From QEXZ01 sp034660015 (lineage in GTDB: Archaea; Halobacteriota; Syntropharchaeia; Alkanophagales; Methanospirareceae): DNA of 9,628 nucleotides. The stretch spans positions 1-9,628 of the forward strand of contig JAYEII010000066.1 of assembly GCA_034660015.1 (NCBI GenBank), in the 5' to 3' direction. The notes beneath the pieces were generated by a model, which was not told the DNA's origin, ran no database searches, and worked only from the letters and a program-made list of their open reading frames with translations. The position numbers and the translations under genes were made by a program. Below are positions 1 to 5,356 of this stretch, piece after piece; positions within the stretch are counted from its first letter, which is position 1, and each line of letters begins with the position of its first letter.

Positions 1-698
1 AACGCACTACCCACGATTGCTCCATCTGCGACTTCGCAAACCGTTCTTACATGCTCGGGCTTTGAGATGCCAAATCCCACCGCCAGGGGTACGGATGGTT
101 TTACTTCTCGTATCCTTCGGATAAGCGGGTGTATAGCATCAGAAATCTGCTCCCGTGCGCCGGTAACGCCAAGCAGCGATACAACGTAAACAAATCCTGA
201 TGCAACGTCCAAAATCCGTGCCATTCTTTTCTCGGTCGTTGTAGGTGCGATAAGAAAAATCAAGTCTGTTTCATGCCTGTCGCATATTCTCAGCAGTGGT
301 TTTGACTCCTCCACGGGTAAATCCGGCACGACTAAACCTTTTATTCCTGCCGACTCGCAATCCGATATAAAATCTTCCAAACCTCGTTGCAGCACCAAGT
401 TGTAATAAGTAAGGCAGACTTTTTCCACTCCTTTTATCCCTGCTGCGACTTCAAAATACACGTCTGAATTCATTCCCGCTTCTAAACTGCGTTCGCTCGC
501 TCGCTGTATCGTAACGCCATCGGCAATAGGGTCGGAGAAAGGCAAACCCAGCTCCAGAATGTCCACTCCTCCTTTGACCATCGCACGAGCGATTTCCCCG
601 GTGTCCTCAGCAGTGGGGTAACCAGCAGTTACAAACCCTATCAAAGCTCGCTCTTTTCGCTTTCTTCTTAGCTCCTCAAATTTCTCTTCAAGGCGCAT
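1..698 (-). CDS. trpA: Tryptophan synthase alpha subunit, 3' end cut by window edge
   Basis: The alpha subunit cleaves indole-3-glycerol phosphate to indole and glyceraldehyde-3-phosphate and passes indole to TrpB in the cytoplasmic alpha2-beta2 complex. I translated this frame by hand; it is open from the ATG at 698 to base 1, giving about 232 residues of a family usually about 260-270 long, so roughly the last 30 are outside the window. The fold signature is clear: GFVTAGYP near residue 21, ILELGLPFSDPIADG at 47-61, and VGFGIS then GAIVGSA near the C-terminal phosphate site. Glu49 and Asp60 fall at the same numbers as the catalytic pair of the Salmonella enzyme. The start lies 1 nt after the rpoK stop, so it is probably cotranscribed with and translationally coupled to the RNA polymerase/ribosomal genes. 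No trpB is visible; it may lie to the left or elsewhere. Confidence 0.97.
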   Translation of the reverse strand, partial: MRLEEKFEELRRKRKERALIGFVTAGYPTAEDTGEIARAMVKGGVDILELGLPFSDPIADGVTIQRASERSLEAGMNSDVYFEVAAGIKGVEKVCLTYYNLVLQRGLEDFISDCESAGIKGLVVPDLPVEESKPLLRICDRHETDLIFLIAPTTTEKRMARILDVASGFVYVVSLLGVTGAREQISDAIHPLIRRIREVKPSVPLAVGFGISKPEHVRTVCEVADGAIVGSA

Positions 699-699
699 G

Positions 700-882
700 T
701 TATTTCTTTCTTTTCACGGTTATCGGGACATTTCCGCTCTCAAATTCTCCCATTGCTATTTCTATGGGGTCTATTTCCTTTGTTCCTATAAGCACCGGAG
801 CACCGGCTGCTATCTGCAGTGCTCGTGCACCTATGATGCGTGCTTTTTCGTATTTCGTGTATTTATCTCTTTTTTCTGCCAA
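700..882 (-). CDS. rpoK: DNA-directed RNA polymerase subunit Rpo6 (K, RPB6/omega homologue)
   Basis: This small 60-residue subunit helps assemble and hold the largest subunit of archaeal RNA polymerase and is homologous to eukaryotic RPB6 and bacterial omega. The family core is visible: TKYEKARIIGARALQ at about 9-23, then IAAGAPVLI, and the conserved C-terminal PITVKR. The start codon is TTG at 882-880. No in-frame ATG occurs before residue 44, and the TTG is preceded at 6 nt spacing by a purine-rich GGTGG Shine-Dalgarno element (minus strand), which supports it. It lies 39 nt after the tRNA-Pro 3' end and 1 nt before trpA, all on the same strand, consistent with one transcript. Confidence 0.96.
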   Translation of the reverse strand: MAEKRDKYTKYEKARIIGARALQIAAGAPVLIGTKEIDPIEIAMGEFESGNVPITVKRKK

Positions 883-921
883 TGAACCCCACCTAATTTT
901 ATCCGTATATGCGTGATGATA

Positions 922-996
922 TGGGGTTGCTGAGATTTGAACTCAGGTCTCGGCATCCCGAACGCCGAAGGATAGTCCAAGCTACCCTACAACCCC
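922..996 (-). tRNA. tRNA-Pro (anticodon CGG)
   Basis: The complementary strand folds into a full cloverleaf of 75 nt. The acceptor stem GGGGTTG pairs with CAACCCC over 7 bp. The D arm starts GGGT-AG and has GG in its loop. The anticodon stem CGGCG/TGCCG closes on loop TTCGGGA, giving anticodon CGG (decodes CCG, proline). The variable loop is 4 nt. The T arm CTGAG/CTCAG has loop TTCAAAT. The discriminator is A73, and CCA is not encoded. The gene sits between rpoN (14 nt upstream) and rpoK (39 nt downstream) with no clear promoter of its own, so it is likely cut out of the operon transcript by RNase P and tRNase Z. Confidence 0.97.
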
Positions 997-1010
997 CTTC
1001 TCGTATTTGT

Positions 1011-1196
1011 TCATTCATACGGTGCTATCTCGTCTATCAGCTCAGCATGCGTTAGAAACATTCTTCGGCAGCAATATCTCTTTATTCCTAGCTTGTCCAG
1101 TACCTCTGCTGGCTCCTCGTGCTTTATTCGCTCCTTGTACTCCTCCCACACATCTGATATTACTCTTCCGCATGTGAAGCATCTGACTGGAATCAT
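1011..1196 (-). CDS. rpoN: DNA-directed RNA polymerase subunit Rpo10 (N, RPB10 homologue)
   Basis: This 61-residue zinc-binding subunit of the archaeal RNA polymerase assembly platform works with Rpo3, Rpo11 and Rpo12. The family hallmarks are all present: N-terminal MIPVRCFTCG with Cys6 and Cys9, and the paired Cys42-Cys43 in RYCCRRMF that complete the Zn site. The length is typical for archaeal/eukaryotic RPB10. The ATG at 1196 follows rps9 by 29 nt. No Shine-Dalgarno is obvious in the A-rich spacer. The gene belongs to the conserved archaeal rpl18e-rpl13-rps9-rpoN-rpoK gene order. It is not related to bacterial sigma-54, which shares the symbol rpoN. Confidence 0.97.
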   Translation of the reverse strand: MIPVRCFTCGRVISDVWEEYKERIKHEEPAEVLDKLGIKRYCCRRMFLTHAELIDEIAPYE

Positions 1197-1225
1197 TTTA
1201 GTTTTTACTTTTTATTTTAGAAATT

Positions 1226-1675
1226 TTACCTGTAAGATTTTTGCCTGTGCGCTCTTGCACCTTTAGCACCAAACTTCTTCGGCTCCTTCTGTCTCGTATC
1301 GCTGACTAACAGGCTTCTATCATATTCTAAATAGGATTCACGTAGCTCCTCCTTCCCCGTCCAATCAACCAATCCACGAGCAATAGCGGTTCGAGCTGCT
1401 TCTGTCTGTCCCATGAAACCGCCTCCTTTTATATTTACGTCCACCTCGATACTCTCAATGTCAGCAGCGACATTGGGAATCTGAGATGCGATAAACAAAG
1501 GCTCTGATAATTTCGCTCTTATCACTTCGGGTTCTATGATTTCCAGCGGCTTCTTATTTATCCTCACCAGACGTTCTCCTTTGCTTTTGCCTTCTTGTAT
1601 AGTTACGCGTGCAACGGCTTTCCTCCTCTTCCCTACTTGATTTATTATTTTTTTTACCTTCTTTTTGGTGCCCAT
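1226..1675 (-). CDS. rps9: 30S ribosomal protein uS9
   Basis: uS9 is a small-subunit protein whose C-terminal tail reaches the decoding centre and touches P-site tRNA. The 149-residue product has the family's GKRRKAVARVTI start of the beta-sheet core at about 15-26, the glycine-rich NIKGGGFMGQTEAARTAIARGL helix region, and the basic tail ending in KSYR with the conserved terminal arginine. It carries about 14 lysine-rich extra residues at the N-terminus. The ATG at 1675 overlaps the end of rpl13 by 22 nt. No later in-frame start precedes the conserved core, and a strong GGAGGTGA motif lies about 13 nt upstream inside rpl13, so the overlap is probably real and supports coupled translation. Confidence 0.97.
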   Translation of the reverse strand: MGTKKKVKKIINQVGKRRKAVARVTIQEGKSKGERLVRINKKPLEIIEPEVIRAKLSEPLFIASQIPNVAADIESIEVDVNIKGGGFMGQTEAARTAIARGLVDWTGKEELRESYLEYDRSLLVSDTRQKEPKKFGAKGARAHRQKSYR

Positions 1676-2091
1676 CCTAACTTTCCACTCACCTCCTCCA
1701 GGGTTATATATTTACCGAGCGATAGCCTGCTTTCTGCATTTGCAGATTCTACTTTCTTACTCGCTTTTCCTTCGTATTCGTCGGGTATACCCAGATAAAC
1801 CTTCACACGAGAGAGAGCATCTCTCCCTCTTGCACGTTTATATGGGAGCATTCCACGTATTGTGCGTTTCACGATTCTATCCGGCATCGTAGGGAAGAAA
1901 GGTCCTTGCTCTTTCGACCCTCGGTTCTTTCTCGTTTTGTATTCCTCAAATAATCCCTCTTTGGAACCGCTTATTACCACGTGCTCCGCGTTAACAATTG
2001 CAATTTCCTTATCTTTTTCTTTTAGCAACTGTTTCGCAACTTCACTCGCTAATCTTCCTAAAATGAGCCCTTCGCCATCTATTATTTCCAT
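1654..2091 (-). CDS. rpl13: 50S ribosomal protein uL13
   Basis: uL13 is a large-subunit protein and an early assembly component. The 145-residue product starts MEIIDGEGLILGRLASEVAKQLL, the standard archaeal uL13 N-terminus. It continues with IVNAEHVVISGSK, then the FPTMPDRIVKRTIRGMLPYK block at about 67-86, which is diagnostic, and VYLGIPDEYEGK. The C-terminus ends WAPKRR and overlaps the rps9 start by 22 nt. The gene begins 34 nt after the rpl18e stop. The spacer holds only a weak AAAGG-type ribosome-binding sequence followed by an A-tract. Confidence 0.97.
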   Translation of the reverse strand: MEIIDGEGLILGRLASEVAKQLLKEKDKEIAIVNAEHVVISGSKEGLFEEYKTRKNRGSKEQGPFFPTMPDRIVKRTIRGMLPYKRARGRDALSRVKVYLGIPDEYEGKASKKVESANAESRLSLGKYITLEEVSGKLGWAPKRR

Positions 2092-2125
2092 TTTTTTTCT
2101 TGTTAAACCTTTTCTAAACGTTTGA

Positions 2126-2515
2126 TTACGTGATTATCTTCACACCAGTCCCTTTTGGATTGTCTTTTGCCAGCTCCTCAATGCTTATGCACTTACATTT
2201 TCCCTTGCTTTTTACCTTTCCTTCTGCGGGCTCAGTGGCCTTCTCAAATGCCTTTTTACTGAATCCCAACGCTGCAACGGTAATCGGATTCTCAAGTGTA
2301 CCCGCGCTCAGCACCTTCCCGGGCACCAATATCGTATCATTTGCACGGGAATATCGGTTTATCTTACTTAGATTTACCGTTGCATAATTCTTTCGCGGTT
2401 TCTCTAATCGCTTCGCTATATCCCTCCATATCGGTGCGCTGTTCTCCCTCGCAATCCCCTTTAAATCTTTTATTAGCCTATTAATCCGCGGATTCGTCTT
2501 CCTTTTTGTTCGCAT
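2126..2515 (-). CDS. rpl18e: 50S ribosomal protein eL18 (L18e)
   Basis: eL18 is an archaeal/eukaryotic large-subunit protein that shares its fold with bacterial uL15. The 129-residue product shows the expected order: basic N-terminus with TNPRINRLIKDL, then PIWRDIAKRLEKPRKNYATVNLSKINRY at about 28-55, then DTILVPGKVLSAGTL and ITVAALGFSKKA, ending with the ISIEELAKDNPKGTGVKII tail. It is slightly longer than usual because of a lysine-rich insert near residues 97-107. It is the first gene of the minus-strand operon; a TATA box lies about 60 nt upstream, implying a leader of about 35 nt. Confidence 0.97.
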   Translation of the reverse strand: MRTKRKTNPRINRLIKDLKGIARENSAPIWRDIAKRLEKPRKNYATVNLSKINRYSRANDTILVPGKVLSAGTLENPITVAALGFSKKAFEKATEPAEGKVKSKGKCKCISIEELAKDNPKGTGVKIIT

Positions 2516-2572
2516 CTTTTCGCTTTCGCCCCTCGTTCTCCCCTTCGCCTTTGAAAATCTTTAGGATACCTT

Positions 2573-2580
2573 TTTATAAA
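2573..2580 (-). promoter_or_regulatory. TATA box of the rpl18e-trpA operon
   Basis: The minus strand reads CAACCTTTATAAAAAGG, giving a clean archaeal TATA box (TTTATAAA). It lies 58-65 nt upstream of the rpl18e ATG. Archaeal initiation usually falls about 25 nt downstream of the TATA centre, which predicts a start near 2551 and a short leader. No other comparable box was seen between the genes down to trpA. Confidence 0.7.
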
Positions 2581-2589
2581 GGTTGCGGG

Positions 2590-2870
2590 ATAAAATCATT
2601 TATTCGAAGGGCAGCAGAAACTGAAAAAGTTCATCCCTGTTCCTGACAAAACGCTCAAATTTTTTCCTTCATTCCCTTTATCTGAACCTGGGCGGAAGAT
2701 TGCTCTGCAATGTAGAATATTCCTCTGCGGGTATTCGCAAAATCCATAAGAAGTCTTGTCTTGCCTATTCGCCGTCTTCCATAGAGAACAATTAGCCCCC
2801 CTTTTTCTTTCTTCCACTCATCCTCTAACAGTGAAATTTCCTCTTCCCTGTCTATAAATTTACTAATCAC
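2590..2870 (-). pseudogene. Truncated archaeal P-loop ATPase (ATP-binding AAA family fragment)
   Basis: The first 71 residues, from a GTG at 2870, match the N-terminus of the large archaeal ATPase family: ISKFIDREEEISLLEDEW, then the Walker A loop LYGRRRIGKTRLL, and IFYIAEQSSAQVQ. Intact members are several hundred residues long with Walker B, sensor and C-terminal nuclease-like regions, none of which are present. The frame stops with TGA at about 2655, directly after a run of six A residues. One base fewer in that run would continue the frame as KFERFVRNRDELFQFLLPFE and stop near 2600, still far too short. I read it as a decayed remnant caused by deletion plus a frameshift. It keeps a good promoter and may still yield a short peptide. 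Confidence 0.8.
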
Positions 2871-2892
2871 AATTTGTTCTAAACACGATTAG

Positions 2893-2905
2893 TATTTAAA
2901 TCTTT
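2893..2905 (-). promoter_or_regulatory. Leaderless-type promoter of the ATPase remnant
   Basis: The minus strand reads AAAGATTTAAATA, a purine-rich BRE followed by a TATA box. The predicted start, about 25 nt downstream of the TATA centre, is near 2872, almost exactly at the GTG at 2870. The same 13 bases occur in front of the DtxR-family gene (8131-8143), which supports this being a real core promoter in this genome. Confidence 0.6.
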
Positions 2906-3008
2906 ATCATATTTATGGTCATTCCGATAATAAATTGCAAAACCACGAGATTTCGCAAGATTAACACAACACTTTTTCTTTTTTTTTTAAAAAAAGAAAA
3001 CCTGTGCT

Positions 3009-3028
3009 AAAAGAAAAAACAAAAAAAG
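3009..3028 (-). terminator. Probable T-tract terminator downstream of ftr
   Basis: The minus strand downstream of the ftr stop reads CTTTTTTTGTTTTTTCTTTT, about 75-95 nt past the stop codon, followed shortly by a second T-run at 2989-3000. Oligo-T tracts like these terminate archaeal RNA polymerase without needing a hairpin. Confidence 0.5.
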
Positions 3029-3050
3029 TTTTCTTTGGTAAATTAATAAT

Positions 3051-3084
3051 TAATCTCGTGAAAATCTGTGTAATCTTGTGGTTA
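3051..3084 (+). repeat. Tandem degenerate 10-mer repeat, copy 1
   Basis: Three consecutive 10-mers read taatctcgtg, aaaatctgtg, taatcttgtg, followed by gtta. The last 18 bases (tgtgtaatcttgtggtta, 3067-3084) recur exactly at 4094-4111, and tctcgtgaaa at 3054-3063 recurs at 4040-4049. Two similar units lie in reverse orientation at about 2943-2964. The copy lies just after the ftr stop. Confidence 0.7.
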
Positions 3085-3100
3085 ATTATTTTCGGAATGA

Positions 3101-3997
3101 CTATATCCCATCCAAATAAATCTTATACCGTCCTAATTTACCGCCGTAGTTTCCCGCCGATATTTTTACTAATCCTTCGGCATTCCTTACGCTATCTATC
3201 GCGGCTTTCATTGCTTCTTTTACCGTGTCGAGCGAAACGCCATTTATGACAATTTCGGGAATGCACTGCACGCCTTCCGGGACATTCGACCCGCTTATCT
3301 TATGCTTTAACGTGGGGCAAAAGCAATGATTGGTCGTGGGGCCTATCTCGGGATATTTCGTTTCCGGTTTAGAACCCGCAGAGCAGATATCAAAAGGAGT
3401 TATCGCACCTTCTACTTTGTTTATCGCATTGATTGCCTTTTCACCCGTTTCTAATGCTACTTCTATGCTGCTGCAGAAGAACCATAAGTTCCCGCCCATT
3501 ACTCCCTTCTTATAACCTAAATGACGTTCCACGAGAAACTCCCCCATCATTATCGGCACCACGACCACTTCCCTTCCAAACCTTTGCTCTATTGTCTCGT
3601 ATCCATCGCCGCAGTGTCCTATCCTGTCCACAGTATCAATAAAATTTCCATCTGGGATTTCAATCGCATTGAAGACCGAGGTCGTGGGCACGACCAGTAT
3701 TCCCTGCCGTATTCGTTTTGATATTTCATACTCCAGTTTTTCGGCGGCATCTTCGTCTTTACCTTTAGTTTTAGCGTAATTCATCCATATCTGTGCTATC
3801 GCGCCTTTTCTGCCGTCAGGCGTTTCGTGTTCGTTCAACCACTTCTCTATCCCTCCTTCTGCCTCGCCAAAAACGGTGCAAGGCAATGCAGTGGCACTGT
3901 ATGCCGCTCGCTCCAATCGCTTTTCATCTTTCGCGGTTATGCATATCCTTACGAATAAACCCTCAAATGCCTCGCAGTATGTGTCTTCTATTTCCAT
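3101..3997 (-). CDS. ftr: Formylmethanofuran:tetrahydromethanopterin formyltransferase
   Basis: Ftr moves the formyl group between formylmethanofuran and N5-formyl-tetrahydromethanopterin, the second step of CO2 reduction to methane and the reverse step in anaerobic methane oxidation. It is a cytoplasmic, cofactor-free oligomer. The 298-residue product has the family length and landmarks: N-terminal IEDTYCEAFEGLFVRICITA, EAGIEKWL-like GGIEKW near 48, TPDGRKGAIAQIW, RIGHCGDGYE near 126, GVMGGNLWFFC near 163, and KISAGNYGGKLGRYKI near the C-terminus. The N-terminus is a few residues shorter than in classical Ftr. The gene is monocistronic, with T-rich sequence on both sides and related direct repeats flanking it. 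No Shine-Dalgarno precedes the ATG at 3997, and I cannot assign its TATA box with confidence. Confidence 0.96.
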   Translation of the reverse strand: MEIEDTYCEAFEGLFVRICITAKDEKRLERAAYSATALPCTVFGEAEGGIEKWLNEHETPDGRKGAIAQIWMNYAKTKGKDEDAAEKLEYEISKRIRQGILVVPTTSVFNAIEIPDGNFIDTVDRIGHCGDGYETIEQRFGREVVVVPIMMGEFLVERHLGYKKGVMGGNLWFFCSSIEVALETGEKAINAINKVEGAITPFDICSAGSKPETKYPEIGPTTNHCFCPTLKHKISGSNVPEGVQCIPEIVINGVSLDTVKEAMKAAIDSVRNAEGLVKISAGNYGGKLGRYKIYLDGI

Positions 3998-4039
3998 TTT
4001 TGGATTCGTATAGATAAGGTAAAATAAAAAAATTGTTTT

Positions 4040-4111
4040 TCTCGTGAAATATGGGGCTCTGCCCCATGACCCCGCAAGCCCTGTAAGGGCTTATGTGTAA
4101 TCTTGTGGTTA
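4040..4111 (+). repeat. 10-mer repeat copy 2, interrupted by two hairpins
   Basis: The outer parts, tctcgtgaaa (4040-4049) and tgtgtaatcttgtggtta (4094-4111), match copy 1 at 3054-3084 exactly. In place of copy 1's 3 bases, 44 bases lie between them. These form two hairpins: ATGGGGC-TCT-GCCCCAT (4051-4067, 7-bp stem) and AAGCCC-TGTAA-GGGCTT (4076-4092, 6-bp stem). The block lies between the TPR gene stop and the ftr start, so on the minus strand the hairpins followed by T-rich sequence (about 4037-4022) could also end the upstream transcript. Confidence 0.7.
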
Positions 4112-4139
4112 TAAAAAGAGCTGAACATATTTCCATTTT

Positions 4140-5054
4140 TTAAAAATACCCCCTCACTATTTTAGCCTTCATCTTCTCTAAATATTCCGGGTCTTTCCTC
4201 ATTTTCTTTTTTATCTTCTTTAACGCGCGATAATTGCGTGATGCCGGTTTGTATGCGGGGTCAATATCAAGCGATTTCTTAAGGTACTCCTCAGCCCTCT
4301 CAAGCTCTCCTTTGAGTAGATAAATAAGTCCCAAATTGCCATAAGCTCTCGCTGAGGTCTTATCAATGCTCGCAACGTACTTGAATTCCGCGATTGCCCC
4401 GTCCAAATCCTCAGTATCCATAAATTCTGTACCTCTATGGAATCTCTCTTCGAGCATGAGATACGTTTCCGCGTCGATGCCTGGTTTATTAGCCAATTCA
4501 AGGTCTAAAAGCTCTTTAATCCCGTTCAAGAGCCCTTCTGCTTTTTCCTTCACTTCTTCATCGGGATTCATTGCAAGCGCTTTATTCGCGCATTCACGTG
4601 ATTTCGCGACGTAACCTTTATGTAAGTATGCGGCTCCGAGATTATACCAGTGGGCAGGATAATCAGGATCAGATTTCACTGCTTTGTCAAAATATGTGCA
4701 TGCATCTTCAAGACGGTTCAACTGGATATGCGAAGTTCCAATGAGCATATACACGTTGTCAATGTCGGGGTATTCTTCGGGGATTGTCTTGAGAACGTTA
4801 ATTGCGCGCTTAAACCTTCTCGATGCCATGAGTCTCGCACCCTTTTCAAGCGCTTTTTCACAGGCGGTTATATTCAATATCCGCCCATTCCCAGTGGCTA
4901 CCTCCAATGGATTTGCCTCCGCACGCTCACGAATAGGTCTACCACCTATTGATTTGCTATGGACACGCCACAAGTGCTCTGCTAACTTGTTTGTGTTCAC
5001 ACTCACGCCACAGACAGGGCATTTTGTGATTTTTCTTTGCTTTTTCTTCTTCAT
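4140..5054 (-). CDS. C2H2 zinc-finger plus TPR-repeat protein
   Basis: The 304-residue protein starts with a basic lysine-rich segment and a C2H2-type finger, Cys12-X2-Cys15-X11-His27-X4-His32 (CPVCG...HLWRVH). It then has tetratricopeptide repeats at about 66-97, 98-131, 132-165, 205-237 and 238-271. The best repeats carry the TPR pattern WYNLGAAYLHKG and AYGNLGLIYLLKGELERAEEYLKKSLDIDP. The C-terminus is a basic helix rich in K/R. There is no signal peptide or membrane segment. TPRs usually mediate protein-protein contacts, and the finger may add nucleic acid or protein binding; partners are unknown. It is preceded by a GAGG element only 2 nt before the ATG. It could be the last gene of the fbp run. 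Confidence 0.88.
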   Translation of the reverse strand: MKKKKQRKITKCPVCGVSVNTNKLAEHLWRVHSKSIGGRPIRERAEANPLEVATGNGRILNITACEKALEKGARLMASRRFKRAINVLKTIPEEYPDIDNVYMLIGTSHIQLNRLEDACTYFDKAVKSDPDYPAHWYNLGAAYLHKGYVAKSRECANKALAMNPDEEVKEKAEGLLNGIKELLDLELANKPGIDAETYLMLEERFHRGTEFMDTEDLDGAIAEFKYVASIDKTSARAYGNLGLIYLLKGELERAEEYLKKSLDIDPAYKPASRNYRALKKIKKKMRKDPEYLEKMKAKIVRGYF

Positions 5055-5084
5055 TCCTCTACAGCTAAATAAAGGGGAAAAACG

Positions 5085-5315
5085 TTAAAAAATTGAAATT
5101 GGTGGCGTTATTTTGCTAATAACGACGGGCTCGCAGGCTATTGCAATCATTACCAGAAAAGGATTGGAAGTTGCTAACCATATTACCATGTCGAGTAAGG
5201 TGAAGAGGGCAAGAAACGGAAGAAAAATTACTATCTTCTGACGAGTAATTACATTCTCTGGAGATAGTTTGTTCGATATTTCGCCCCCCTCCATAAAGCA
5301 CACAAACGTATCCAC
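5085..5315 (-). CDS. Putative small membrane protein, unrecognised
   Basis: This frame encodes 76 residues from a GTG at 5315, and it is open back to about 5360, just behind the fbp stop. Two strongly hydrophobic stretches, KIVIFLPFLALFTLLDMVIWLA (about 27-48) and NPFLVMIAIACEPVVI (about 51-66), look like membrane helices, and the sequence before the GTG (LLGLGL) is also apolar. An overlapping frame over the same bases lacks this pattern. It sits in the 300-nt space between fbp and the zinc-finger TPR gene, same strand. There is no convincing ribosome-binding site, so it may be a real small gene, an N-terminally mis-started one, or a remnant. I do not recognise a family. Confidence 0.4.
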   Translation of the reverse strand: MDTFVCFMEGGEISNKLSPENVITRQKIVIFLPFLALFTLLDMVIWLATSNPFLVMIAIACEPVVISKITPPISIF

Positions 5316-5356
5316 GAGCCCCAGTCCGAGCAGCGAATTTGACCATAATGTTCGCC

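Larger units (their letters stand above)
2915..3104. repeat. Inverted-repeat-bounded AT-rich element next to ftr
   Basis: The two ends are imperfect inverted copies. GTCATTCCGA at 2918-2927 is matched exactly by TCGGAATGAC at 3092-3101. Inward, ATAATAAATTG..AACCACGAGATT on the left pairs loosely with the complement of AATCTTGTGGTTAATTATT on the right. The middle holds a 12-bp T/A hairpin (2974-2985 with 2989-3000) and further A-tracts. No protein is encoded. The right end overlaps the ftr stop codon. It could be a miniature mobile element, a structured 3' region of the ftr transcript, or both. Confidence 0.55.

Noticed and set aside
1595..2484. Several plus-strand frames opposite rps9, rpl13 and rpl18e
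   Set aside because: They are mirrors of highly conserved ribosomal protein genes with no signals of their own.
2596..2817. 73-codon minus-strand frame in the ATPase remnant
   Set aside because: It is out of frame with the recognisable Walker A sequence and has random composition; it is a shadow of the pseudogene.
3051..3084. Possible CRISPR array
   Set aside because: The units are only 10 nt, degenerate and directly abutting with no spacers, and there are no cas genes.
3004..3249. Plus-strand frame of 81 codons over the ftr 3' end
   Set aside because: It crosses an AT-rich repeat region and then runs antisense to conserved ftr sequence; its apolar look comes from A/T-rich codons and it has no ribosome-binding site.
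5067..5075. TTTATTTA as TATA box for the zinc-finger TPR gene
   Set aside because: It ends only about 12 nt before the ATG, so a start 25 nt downstream would fall inside the coding region.
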